A DNA stretch of 64,000 nucleotides, taken from Olsenella profusa DSM 13989 (GTDB taxonomy: Bacteria > Actinomycetota > Coriobacteriia > Coriobacteriales > Atopobiaceae). The notes beneath the pieces were generated by a model. It saw nothing but the letters and a program-made list of their open reading frames with translations, was not told where the DNA came from and made no database searches. The DNA lies in assembly GCF_030811115.1 (NCBI RefSeq), contig NZ_JAUSQK010000001.1:2232001-2296000 (forward strand), in the 5' to 3' direction. A program made the translations under genes and the position numbers. Numbering within the stretch: the first letter of the stretch is position 1; each line of letters starts with the position of its first letter. This document shows, piece after piece, positions 38,589 to 46,620 of the stretch.

Positions 38589-39992
38589 CTAGTCGTTGCC
38601 GTTGCCAGAGCCGCCGTCGTCGGATGTGCCATTCGACGATATGGTACCAGCCTGAGCGCCGCCCTGCGCAGACGGCGCGTCCGAAATGCTGGGCGAATCA
38701 GAGCCCTGCGACGCATACACGGTGGAGATGTCGGATATCTTCCAGCCGATGCCATCACGCTTGAGCTCGACCTTGTACTGCTGCTCGCCACCGGCAGGCA
38801 GCTTGACGCTCACGATCATGGTGGAGGACTGCATGGACTGGTCCTGGCCCTTGATCTCGACACTCGACCCTGAGGTGGGCAGAAGCCGCCTCATCTGCTC
38901 GCGGTCATCGCTCGAGACGCTCGAGGCGACGTACTGCGAGACGTCGCCGCCATTCGCGGTGGTCTGGAAGAAGCCCTGGACGACGCTCTCTTGGGTGGGC
39001 CAGCCATACCCACGGTAGTAGGCGTAGCCCGCACCGGCGGCGGCGAGCACCAGCAGGATGAGGATGACCAGGAACACCCTGAGGCCACGATGGCCGTGCT
39101 TGCGCCTGGCCTTGCGCTCCCTCTTGGCCTGGGCGACGATGTCCTCCTCGCTGATGGAGAAGAAGCCCGTGTCCTCGGGCGAGGGCATGACCTCGCCCGT
39201 CTTGCCCGTGGGGTCGAGCGGGTCGATGGCGTTGGCGCCTGCGTAGCCGGCGGCCGCCAGGAAGGCGTCGGTCTCGGATGGGTCTCCCCCATCGGCGGCA
39301 TCGACGGACTTGCGCGCGGCCTCATAGGCGGCCTGCGCTTCGGGCCTCAGCGTGAAGCCCGGCGTCGCGAGGGCATGGCCAAACGAATCGACGGCCTCGC
39401 TCATGCGGTTGGCGGCCACGTATGCCAAGCCCAGATCGGCATAGATGGCGGACTTCTCGTCGCTCGCCGCCACGAAGTCGAGGGCGGTGCGATAGGCCTC
39501 GACGGCATCGACCGCACGCCCCAGTGACAGGAAGCAGCCACCCAGGTCTTGGAGGGCGCGCGAGGGATTGGGGTTGGCCTCGTCGATGGCGGCGCTCCTG
39601 AAGGCGACCGCCGCATCGCGGATGTTGCCCAGGGCCCGGTTGGCGTTGCCCAGGGCCGTGTAGGCCTTGTAGGGCGTCCTATAGGACTCGTCCTTGGTGG
39701 CCACTACGAGGGCCGCGACGGCCTCCTGGGGCCTGCCCGCGGCCAGAAGCGCGCGGCCCCTGTTGCAGGAGAGGGCACCCTTGTGACCATAGGAGGCGTC
39801 ATGCAGCGCATCGGCATAGTCGCGGGCGGCATCGTCAAAGCGGTTGAGCCGCATCATGCAGTTGCCCAGCATGTGATCGATGGCACCGGAGACCTCGCCG
39901 GGGTCCTTGGCCTCCGCGAGGAGCTGCGCGGCCGAAAGGATGTCCCCCTGCTGATAGGCTGCCTTGCCTGCCTCGAATTTCTCTTGATTCAC
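38589..39992 (-). CDS. TPR-repeat single-pass membrane protein, function unknown
   Basis: 467 residues from GTG 39992, chosen because GGGAGG lies 8 nt upstream; a TTG two codons earlier is too close to the SD. Residues 1-230 are tandem TPR-like helical repeats (for example AIDHMLGNCMMRLNRFDDAA, IYADLGLAYVAANRMSEAVD). A basic stretch RERKARRKHGHRG and one membrane helix (about 302-323) follow. An extracellular domain of ~110 residues then ends in a Ser/Gly/Asn-rich tail. The orientation suggests cytoplasmic TPRs. Encoded just upstream of mreB, so a role in envelope growth is possible. Not assigned to a named family. Confidence 0.72.
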   Translation of the reverse strand: MNQEKFEAGKAAYQQGDILSAAQLLAEAKDPGEVSGAIDHMLGNCMMRLNRFDDAARDYADALHDASYGHKGALSCNRGRALLAAGRPQEAVAALVVATKDESYRTPYKAYTALGNANRALGNIRDAAVAFRSAAIDEANPNPSRALQDLGGCFLSLGRAVDAVEAYRTALDFVAASDEKSAIYADLGLAYVAANRMSEAVDSFGHALATPGFTLRPEAQAAYEAARKSVDAADGGDPSETDAFLAAAGYAGANAIDPLDPTGKTGEVMPSPEDTGFFSISEEDIVAQAKRERKARRKHGHRGLRVFLVILILLVLAAAGAGYAYYRGYGWPTQESVVQGFFQTTANGGDVSQYVASSVSSDDREQMRRLLPTSGSSVEIKGQDQSMQSSTMIVSVKLPAGGEQQYKVELKRDGIGWKISDISTVYASQGSDSPSISDAPSAQGGAQAGTISSNGTSDDGGSGNGND

Positions 39993-40025
39993 GATCAAAA
40001 CCTCCCGTATGGGTGTTCCTGGGCG

Positions 40026-40571
40026 CTAGGCCTGCTCGATGCGCACGGACTCGATGACGTCGCCCGCACGGAGCCGGGAGATGACGTCGAGGCCAGCGAT
40101 GGTCTGTCCGAAGACGGTGTAGCCTAAGTCCAGCGCGTGCTGGGGCCCCAGGCAGAAGTAGAACTGCGAACCCGCGGAGTCAGGGTCCTGGGAGCGCGCC
40201 ATGGCAAGCGCCCCGTCATCGTGGCTGTTGCGGGGGTTGGTGGAGAACTCCTGCCGTATGGAGTAGCCAGGGCCACCCGTGCCGGGCATCCCATCGGGGC
40301 CGGGCCGGCCAGCCGCCACATCCTCGCACGACATCGCGCGCGTGGTGGGACAGCCTCCCTGGATGACAAAGCCCGGTACGTAGCGATGGAACTTGAGCCC
40401 ATCGTAGAAGCCCGCGGACGCAAGCTCACAGAAGTTTGCCACATGGATGGGCGCGCCCTCGGCGTCGAGCCGAGCACGGATCTCGCCCTTCGAGGTCCTG
40501 AAGACGGCGACCTCGGCACCCGTGGGCGTATAGCTGGGTGTATGGAGCGCGTTGTTCCCACAGAGACCCAT
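40026..40571 (-). CDS. Cyclophilin-type peptidyl-prolyl cis-trans isomerase
   Basis: Catalyses proline isomerisation in protein folding; no signal peptide, so cytoplasmic. 181 residues. FHRYVPGFVIQGGCP carries the catalytic Arg-Phe region, followed by GSQFYFCLG (FFI-type block) and YTVFGQTIAGLDVISRL. The Trp/His of eukaryotic cyclophilins is not present, as usual in bacterial forms. Start ATG 40571 has GGGGAGGG 3-5 nt upstream. A possible promoter (TAGAAT at 40623-40628, minus strand) lies upstream. Confidence 0.93.
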   Translation of the reverse strand: MGLCGNNALHTPSYTPTGAEVAVFRTSKGEIRARLDAEGAPIHVANFCELASAGFYDGLKFHRYVPGFVIQGGCPTTRAMSCEDVAAGRPGPDGMPGTGGPGYSIRQEFSTNPRNSHDDGALAMARSQDPDSAGSQFYFCLGPQHALDLGYTVFGQTIAGLDVISRLRAGDVIESVRIEQA

Positions 40572-40676
40572 AGGCCCTCCCCTCATGAGCATGCGACGTT
40601 TCTGGGTGCATTCATCCGATTCATTCTATCAGCAGCGATATTATTTCACACATTCGGCAGACCCACCAGGGCCCAC

Positions 40677-41723
40677 CTACTTCTCTTGGGGCTTCCATCC
40701 GTCGTAGTGCTCGTCGAACTGCCTCTTGTACGAGTCGCCGTCGCGCAGATAGCCATCGATCTCCTGCGCATGGGAGGAAGGATTCGCCATCTGCATGGCC
40801 TTCTTCCAGGCGCTGTTCAGCACATCGGTGCGGTTGCGGAGCCAATTGGCAAGGGTCTTCATGTTATCGAGGTCGTCGGCGTAGGTCCCCGACGTGACAT
40901 CGATGTCCGAGAGGCTCGATATGAGGTTGCTCACGTCGAGGGAGAGCTGGTAGGCCTCGTTTCGGGCATTCGTGCGCTCGTCTGAGTCTGCGGTGGCCGC
41001 AAGCGTCCGGTAGCTCTGCTCGTCCGCATCGGCACGCTCCTCGAGATCCTTGAGCCGACCATACACATCGCTGAGCTTCCTGTAGGTGGTGGCATCGCCA
41101 CTCTCCACCTCGCCGGCATCCGTGGAACCACCATCCTGGCCCTTGAGCTCCGTCACGATGCCGGGAAAGCCCGCCATGGAGGTGTCCGCCTCTGACTTGG
41201 CGCGGGAGTCGGAGGCGTTGGGGTCCCAGGGGTGCGTGAGGAAGAGCACGCCGCCACCCACGAAGAGCAGCGCTGCCGCTAGGGCCACCACCAGGGTGCG
41301 CACGCGCAGCGCACCGGCACGCTGCAGCCCGTCGTTGCCCGAGACGGGCTCGGCCGGCAGGGCGCTCACGATGCGCGGCACGAAGGCGGTGTCCTCACTC
41401 TCAAAGCGCTCGTCAGCCACGTCCTCGTCGGGTTGAGGGGCGTCGGTGTCGTCCGCGGGCGCCTCGTCGGCGTCGGTACCTTCCCCCTCGCCGCTCACGA
41501 TCTTGAGGCGCGACACGTCAGACGCGCGAGCATGCTTGGGACGCGCGACGGGCATGCCACAGTGCGGGCACACGTCCTCGCCGTCGGGGACCAGGGAGCC
41601 ACAGCTGGGACACCAGGTGCCCTGAGGGGGCACCACAGATGCGATCCGCCCCATGTCGGCATGGCAGGCAGGGCAGCGCACGGCATCGTCCGGGACGCTT
41701 GTACCGCAGTTGGGGCAGATCAC
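40677..41723 (-). CDS. Double zinc-ribbon single-pass membrane protein
   Basis: 348 residues from GTG 41723 (AGGAG 6 nt upstream). The N-terminus holds two zinc ribbons: Cys3/Cys6 with Cys17/Cys20, and Cys38/Cys41 with Cys52/Cys55. An acidic disordered region (about 65-130) is followed by one membrane helix (143-163) and an extracellular, mostly helical domain (about 185-345) with coiled-coil character. No enzymatic motif is seen. Lies 22 bp downstream of acnA. Function unknown. Confidence 0.7.
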   Translation of the reverse strand: MICPNCGTSVPDDAVRCPACHADMGRIASVVPPQGTWCPSCGSLVPDGEDVCPHCGMPVARPKHARASDVSRLKIVSGEGEGTDADEAPADDTDAPQPDEDVADERFESEDTAFVPRIVSALPAEPVSGNDGLQRAGALRVRTLVVALAAALLFVGGGVLFLTHPWDPNASDSRAKSEADTSMAGFPGIVTELKGQDGGSTDAGEVESGDATTYRKLSDVYGRLKDLEERADADEQSYRTLAATADSDERTNARNEAYQLSLDVSNLISSLSDIDVTSGTYADDLDNMKTLANWLRNRTDVLNSAWKKAMQMANPSSHAQEIDGYLRDGDSYKRQFDEHYDGWKPQEK

Positions 41724-41745
41724 ACGTGACTCCTCTCTCCCTGCG

Positions 41746-44436
41746 CTACGCCGGACACGCACCCGTCATGCGCTCAAGGATATAGGGAAGGATACCCCCA
41801 AACGCCAGGAACCTGCCCTCGGTGGGCGTGTCCACGCGCACGATGCAGCCGAAGCGCGTCACCTTCCCGTCCCCCGCCGTGGCCGTCACCTGACAGACGG
41901 GGTGCCTGGGAAGCCCCTCGGTGAGGTCGACCTCCTCGATGTCGTAGCGCTCCCGCCCCGTGAGTCCCAGCGAGCGTGCGGAGTCACCATCCATGAACTG
42001 CAGGGGAAGCACGCCCATCTGCACGAGGTTGGAGCGATGGATGCGCTCGAAGCTCTCCGCGATGACGGCGCGCACCCCCAGCAGCAGCGGGCCCTTGGCT
42101 GCCCAGTCACGGCTCGAGCCAGATCCATACATCCTGCCCGCCACCACGATGGCGTCCACGCCACGCTCCCGGTAGTGCTCCGCGGCCGCGAAGATCGTGG
42201 CCGCCTCGCCCGTGAGCAGATCCTCGGTCCACCAGCCCCGGACGCCTCCCGCCAGGGCGTTCTCCAGGCGCACGTTGGCAAAGGTGCCCCTCGTCATGAC
42301 CTCGTGGTTGCCCCGCCTGGAGCCATAGGTGTTGAAGTCCCCCTCGGCGACGCCGTGGGCACGCAGGTAGTCCGCCGCCGGTGCCGTGGGAGAGATGGCG
42401 CCGGCGGGAGAGATGTGGTCGGTCGTGACGAAGTCCCCCAGGAAGGCGAGGGTGCGGGCGCCCGAAGCCCCCCGCATGGGCTCGTGCCGGGCAATCTCGA
42501 AGTAGGGGGCACGACGGACGTAGGTGGAGGCGGGGTCCCACGAGAACGTGTCGCCCTCTGCGACCTTGAGCTCCCTCCAGGCGGGGGAGCCCTCGAAGAG
42601 CCCACGCGCACCCTCCTCGAAGAGCTCGGTCGTAAGCACGCCCGCAAGCGCGGCGCTCACCTCGTCGTTCGTGGGCATGAGGTCGTCGAGCATGACCTCC
42701 TCGCCCTGGGCGCCTCTGCCCACCGGCGTGTGCGAGAGGTCGACGTCGAGGGTGCCGACGAGCGCATAGGCCACCACGAGCGCAGGGGCGGCAAGGTAGT
42801 TCTGCGCCACGTCGGGCGAGATCCTCCCGTCGAAGTTGCGATTGCCCGAGAGGATGCTTGTGAGCTCCATGTCCCCGGCCCGCTCACTGAGACCCACGGC
42901 GATCCCGCCCGAGTTGCCGATGCAGCTCATGCATCCGAACCCGCAGGTATAGAACCCAAGCTCGAAGACGTGGCGGGCGAGGCCCGTGCGCTCGAGCAGA
43001 AGCTCGGTGGCATGGCTGCCCGGCGCCAGGATGCGCTTGACCCATGGCTTGGCGGAAAGCCCGTGCTCGCGGGCCTTCTTGGCCAGCAGCCCCGCGGCGA
43101 CCATCATCGCCGGGTCGGTCGCCGTCGTACAGCTCGTGATGGCGGCAATGGCAAGGGCGCCCCGATGGAGCTGATGGGTCTCCCCCGCCATGGTGATCTC
43201 GAAGGTCTCGTCGAAGTCGCCCAGGCCGTGCGCCTCTGCCGTATGTCGCACGGCATCTTGCAGCGTTGCGGGCGTCACATGGTTGTGGGGCCGCGACGGG
43301 CCAGCCAGCGAGGTCCCCACGGTGGCGAGGTCGAGCGTGAGCGTGCGGGCGTAGCGACGCTCCCCGCCCGCGCCAAAGACGCCCTCCGCCTCGAAGTAGG
43401 CACGAACGAGATCGACCTGATCGTGAGCGCGCCCTGTCAGGCGCAGGTAATCGAGGACGTTCTCGTCCACGGGGAACAGCGTGGTGGTGCAGCCATACTC
43501 AGGTGTCATGTTGGCGACGCAGGCGCGCTGCGTGGGCGTGAGCGACGAGACGCCGGGCCCTGTGACCTCAACGAGGTTGCCAACCACCTGGGCGTCACGC
43601 AGTAGCTTGGCGACCGTGAGGGCGACATCCATGCCCGAGACGCCGTCATGGAGCGCGCCCGTGAGCCTCAGCTCCACGACGGCGGGAACCAGCAGGGAGA
43701 TGGGCTGGCCGAGCGACGCCGCCTCCGCCTCGATGCCGCCCACGCCCCAGCCCAGCACGCCCAGGCCATTGGCCGTCGTCGTGTGGGAGTCGGTGCCCAC
43801 GAGCGTGTCAAAGCAGGCCATGGACCGCTCGGAAAGGGCGTCCGTCGTGACGACCTCACTGAAGCGCTCTATGTTGAGCTGGTGGCAGATGCCTCCCCCG
43901 GGCGGCACGATGCGCACGTTGCCAAACGAGCGGCTCGCCCATTTGAGGAAGGCGAAGCGCTCGGCGTTGCGCTCGGCCTCACGTGCCTCGTTCTCGCGCC
44001 TGGCATCGGAACGTCCCGCGCAATCGGCGGTCACGGAGTGGTCCACGACGAGCGTGCAGGGTATGCGTGGGTTCACCGTCCTGGGGTCTCCCCCCCGCTC
44101 GACCATGGCGTCGCGCATGGCCGCGAAGTCCACGAACACGGGCACGCCGGTAAAGTCCTGGAAGAGCACGCGGGCAGGCATGAACTCGATCTCGTCGCCC
44201 TGCTCGCCGGAGAGGCCGGCGGACACGATGGCATGGACGAGCTCTCGTGCGCGCTCGTCGCTCTCGGCCCGGCGGATGCAGTTCTCCAGGAGCACCACAA
44301 GCGCCCGTGGCAGAAGGCCCACGCCCGGAATCCCGCTCACGTCATAGAACGACACGGTCCGTGAGCCGACCCGCATGTCCTTGGGCATGCGGGCGGCTCG
44401 GACTGCGACGTCAAGCTCATTCTGGCCCAGCTTCAT
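41746..44436 (-). CDS. acnA: Aconitate hydratase AcnA
   Basis: Iron-sulfur enzyme interconverting citrate and isocitrate. 896 residues, the AcnA length. The [4Fe-4S] ligands are in GFGCMSCIGNSGG (about 495-507) with an upstream Cys in ITSCTTATDP. TDSHTTTANGLGVLGWGVGG and SRDWAAKG (swivel domain, about 766) are family signatures. This domain order separates it from LeuC/LeuD. No citrate synthase or isocitrate dehydrogenase is in the window. Start ATG 44436 has GGAGGGGGAG upstream. Confidence 0.95.
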   Translation of the reverse strand: MKLGQNELDVAVRAARMPKDMRVGSRTVSFYDVSGIPGVGLLPRALVVLLENCIRRAESDERARELVHAIVSAGLSGEQGDEIEFMPARVLFQDFTGVPVFVDFAAMRDAMVERGGDPRTVNPRIPCTLVVDHSVTADCAGRSDARRENEAREAERNAERFAFLKWASRSFGNVRIVPPGGGICHQLNIERFSEVVTTDALSERSMACFDTLVGTDSHTTTANGLGVLGWGVGGIEAEAASLGQPISLLVPAVVELRLTGALHDGVSGMDVALTVAKLLRDAQVVGNLVEVTGPGVSSLTPTQRACVANMTPEYGCTTTLFPVDENVLDYLRLTGRAHDQVDLVRAYFEAEGVFGAGGERRYARTLTLDLATVGTSLAGPSRPHNHVTPATLQDAVRHTAEAHGLGDFDETFEITMAGETHQLHRGALAIAAITSCTTATDPAMMVAAGLLAKKAREHGLSAKPWVKRILAPGSHATELLLERTGLARHVFELGFYTCGFGCMSCIGNSGGIAVGLSERAGDMELTSILSGNRNFDGRISPDVAQNYLAAPALVVAYALVGTLDVDLSHTPVGRGAQGEEVMLDDLMPTNDEVSAALAGVLTTELFEEGARGLFEGSPAWRELKVAEGDTFSWDPASTYVRRAPYFEIARHEPMRGASGARTLAFLGDFVTTDHISPAGAISPTAPAADYLRAHGVAEGDFNTYGSRRGNHEVMTRGTFANVRLENALAGGVRGWWTEDLLTGEAATIFAAAEHYRERGVDAIVVAGRMYGSGSSRDWAAKGPLLLGVRAVIAESFERIHRSNLVQMGVLPLQFMDGDSARSLGLTGRERYDIEEVDLTEGLPRHPVCQVTATAGDGKVTRFGCIVRVDTPTEGRFLAFGGILPYILERMTGACPA

Positions 44437-44535
44437 AGCGCGTCTCCCCCTCCTGGCGACATCCGCACCGACATGTTTCAGGCTAGCTTGTTTTCGAGAT
44501 TATCCCGCATCGTCGAGACGCCGCGGCACATTCGC

Positions 44536-44541
44536 TATAAT
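44536..44541 (+). promoter_or_regulatory. -10 element of tRNA-Arg (possibly also aro operon)
   Basis: A perfect TATAAT ends 10 nt before the mature tRNA 5' end. No good -35 is seen at 16-18 nt spacing. No separate promoter was recognised between the tRNA and the DAHP synthase gene, so the aromatic operon may be read through from here. Confidence 0.55.
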
Positions 44542-44551
44542 TGGCAACAAT

Positions 44552-44628
44552 GGCCCCATAGCTCAGTGGATGAGAGCGTTCGCCTCCGGAGCGAAAGGTC
44601 GTGGGTTCGAATCCCCCTGGGGTCACCA
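44552..44628 (+). tRNA. tRNA-Arg (anticodon CCG)
   Basis: 77-nt cloverleaf with 7-bp acceptor stem (44552-44558 with 44618-44624, one G-U), D arm GCTC, anticodon stem TTCGC/GCGAA around loop CTCCGGA with anticodon CCG, T loop TTCGAAT, and an encoded CCA end. The T stem has one mismatch. Reads CGG codons, which fits a G+C-rich genome. Confidence 0.93.
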
Positions 44629-44638
44629 GCACCTGGCC

Positions 44639-44668
44639 GGCCGATGCCTTCGGGCACCGGCCTTCTTA
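44639..44668 (+). terminator. Hairpin after tRNA-Arg
   Basis: 10-bp stem with one mismatch (44639-44648 with 44653-44662) capped by a stable TTCG tetraloop, followed by TTCTTA. Terminator or processing hairpin between the tRNA and the aromatic operon. A second perfect 6-bp hairpin (44677-44682 with 44688-44693) ends 2-3 nt before the SD of the next gene. Confidence 0.6.
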
Positions 44669-44709
44669 CTATCTACCTGGGCATCCCGCCCAGCCAAGGA
44701 GCCTTTTGC

Positions 44710-45732
44710 ATGATCACCATCGTCAAGGAGTCGGCAACGCCCGCACAACTCGAGCACTTCGTGAGCTGGACACAGGATCGCGGCTTCAGGACCAACGTCT
44801 CCCAGGGCGAGAACGAGACCATCGTGGGCATCATCGGTGACACGAGCAGGATCGATCCCCTCCTTCTGGAGCCCATGGGCATCGTGGAGGAGGTGCGCTG
44901 CGTCTCCGACCCCTTCAAGAAGGCGAACCGCACGTTCCACCCCGAGGACACCGCCATCGACTGCGGCCATGGCGTGCGCATCGGTGGCGGCAACTTCCAC
45001 GTCATCGCCGATCCCCGCTGCGTCGAGGGCGAGAGCATCCACCGCATTGCCGAGGTGGCCAAGGCCGCGAGAGCCACGCTGCTCCGGGGCAGCCCCTATC
45101 GTTCGAGCACGAATCCCTACTCGTACCAGGGCATGGGTGCGGCAGGGCTCGGGCTGCTCGCGCGGGTGGGCCACGACGTGGGCATGCCCATCATGGACGA
45201 GGTCATGGACACACACGACGTGGGGCTCTTCGTGGACAAGGGCATCGACGTCATGCAGATCGGCACGAGGAACGCCCAGGACTTCGCGCTCCTGCGGGAG
45301 GTGGGCAGGACACGGGTGCCCGTGCTCCTCAAGCGCGGAAGGTCCGAGACCATAGACGAGTTACTCATGGTGACGGAGCACGTGATGAGCGAGGGCAACT
45401 CCAGGGTCATGCTCTGCGAGCGAGGCATCCGCACCTTCGAGGCGCGCACCCGCTACACCTTTGACGTCAACGCCATCCCCACCCTCCATCGCCTCTCGCA
45501 CCTCCCCGTCATCGCCGACCCCAGCCACGCCGCCGGCTCCCGGCGCTACGCCGCGCCCGTCGCCCCTGCGGCGTGCGCCGCCGGGGCGGACGGCCTCATG
45601 GTCGAGGTGCACGACAACCCCAACGAGGCACGGTCGGGCGGGGCCACGGCGCTCACGCCCGAGGGGTTCGCCACGACCATGCGACGCGTCTCCCTCGTGA
45701 GGGATGCCGTCACGACCAGGCTGGAGGCATAG
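44710..45732 (+). CDS. aroF: DAHP synthase, type I-beta-like, with altered metal-site residues
   Basis: Condenses PEP and erythrose 4-phosphate, the first shikimate step. 340 residues from ATG 44710 (AAGGAG 8 nt upstream). An N-terminal ferredoxin-like regulatory domain (1-80) is followed by the TIM barrel. Conserved: MQIGTRNAQDFALL, VPVLLKRG, MLCERGIRTFE, ADPSHAAG (His273), MVEVH (Glu299). Odd: the usual G-P-C-x-V-E metal-binding Cys motif reads DPRCVE (101-106), shifting the Cys by one. The S-D-G Asp ligand near 310 is Gly. The PEP-site Lys region reads SPYRSSTNPYSYQG with Arg for Lys. Activity is therefore likely but not certain. Head of the aromatic operon. Confidence 0.87.
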   Translation: MITIVKESATPAQLEHFVSWTQDRGFRTNVSQGENETIVGIIGDTSRIDPLLLEPMGIVEEVRCVSDPFKKANRTFHPEDTAIDCGHGVRIGGGNFHVIADPRCVEGESIHRIAEVAKAARATLLRGSPYRSSTNPYSYQGMGAAGLGLLARVGHDVGMPIMDEVMDTHDVGLFVDKGIDVMQIGTRNAQDFALLREVGRTRVPVLLKRGRSETIDELLMVTEHVMSEGNSRVMLCERGIRTFEARTRYTFDVNAIPTLHRLSHLPVIADPSHAAGSRRYAAPVAPAACAAGADGLMVEVHDNPNEARSGGATALTPEGFATTMRRVSLVRDAVTTRLEA

Positions 45733-45735
45733 CGC

Positions 45736-46620
45736 ATGGGTACGCGGGAGAGAGGGCACGTCGGAACGTTCGTGAGCGGCCGCGTGGGCATCGTGGGGCT
45801 GGGGCTCATGGGGGGTTCGTTCGCACGTGCCCTGCACCAGGGCGGCCGCGAGGTCTATGCCAGCAACCGCACGCGGGCCACGCTCGAGCTCGCCATGATC
45901 GACACCGTGGACGCGGAGCTCACCAATGACACCATTGGGACCTGCGAGCTCGTCATCCTCGCCGGCTATCCGCAGATGACCATCGACTGGATCGTTGGTC
46001 ATCAGGACCTCGTGGCACCCAACGCCATCGTCATAGACACCGTGGGCGTCAAGCGCACCATCTGCTCCGCCTGCTTCAGGATCGCCCGGGGGCATGCCTG
46101 GCACTTCGTAGGCTGCCATCCCATGGCAGGCACGCAGTACTCCGGCTATGCCCACTCGCGCGCCAACATGTTCAAGGGTGCCCCCATGGTGATGGTGCCA
46201 CCCGAGGACCTGGATGACCTTGCCCGCCTCGACCTCCTCGACCGTGTCGAGCGGCTGCTCGAGCCGTGCGGCTTCGGTCGCTTCACGGTGACGAGCGCCG
46301 AGCGGCACGACGAGGTCATCGCCTTCACCTCGCAGCTTGCCCATGTGGTCTCCAACGCCTACGTGAAGAGCCCCTCGGCCCGCGACCACAAGGGATTCTC
46401 GGCAGGGTCCTATCGCGACCTCACCCGCGTGGCGCGCCTCAACGCGTCCATGTGGCGAGAGCTCATGCTTGACGACGCCGACAACCTCTCGACGGAGATC
46501 GGCATGCTCATAGACAACCTCGCCGCCTACAGGCAGGCGCTCGATACGCACGATGGCGAGCGGCTCGAGGAGCTGCTCTCTGAGGGTGACCGCATCAAGA
46601 GGAAGATTGAGGGACGATGA
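45736..46620 (+). CDS. tyrA: Prephenate dehydrogenase
   Basis: Oxidatively decarboxylates prephenate to 4-hydroxyphenylpyruvate for tyrosine. 294 residues. The NAD-binding motif is VGIVGLGLMGGSFARAL (17-33). VGCHPMAGTQYSGYAHS holds the catalytic His. The C-terminal helical dimerisation domain contains VSNAYVKS and DLTRVARLNASMW. No ACT domain. Start ATG 45736 has GGAGG 8 nt upstream, 3 nt after the DAHP synthase stop; its end overlaps aroB by 4 nt. Confidence 0.95.
   Translation: MGTRERGHVGTFVSGRVGIVGLGLMGGSFARALHQGGREVYASNRTRATLELAMIDTVDAELTNDTIGTCELVILAGYPQMTIDWIVGHQDLVAPNAIVIDTVGVKRTICSACFRIARGHAWHFVGCHPMAGTQYSGYAHSRANMFKGAPMVMVPPEDLDDLARLDLLDRVERLLEPCGFGRFTVTSAERHDEVIAFTSQLAHVVSNAYVKSPSARDHKGFSAGSYRDLTRVARLNASMWRELMLDDADNLSTEIGMLIDNLAAYRQALDTHDGERLEELLSEGDRIKRKIEGR

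Noticed and set aside
41746-44436. 3-isopropylmalate dehydratase (LeuC/LeuD fusion)
   Set aside because: Length, single chain with the AcnA domain order and SRDWAAKG swivel motif fit aconitase A instead.
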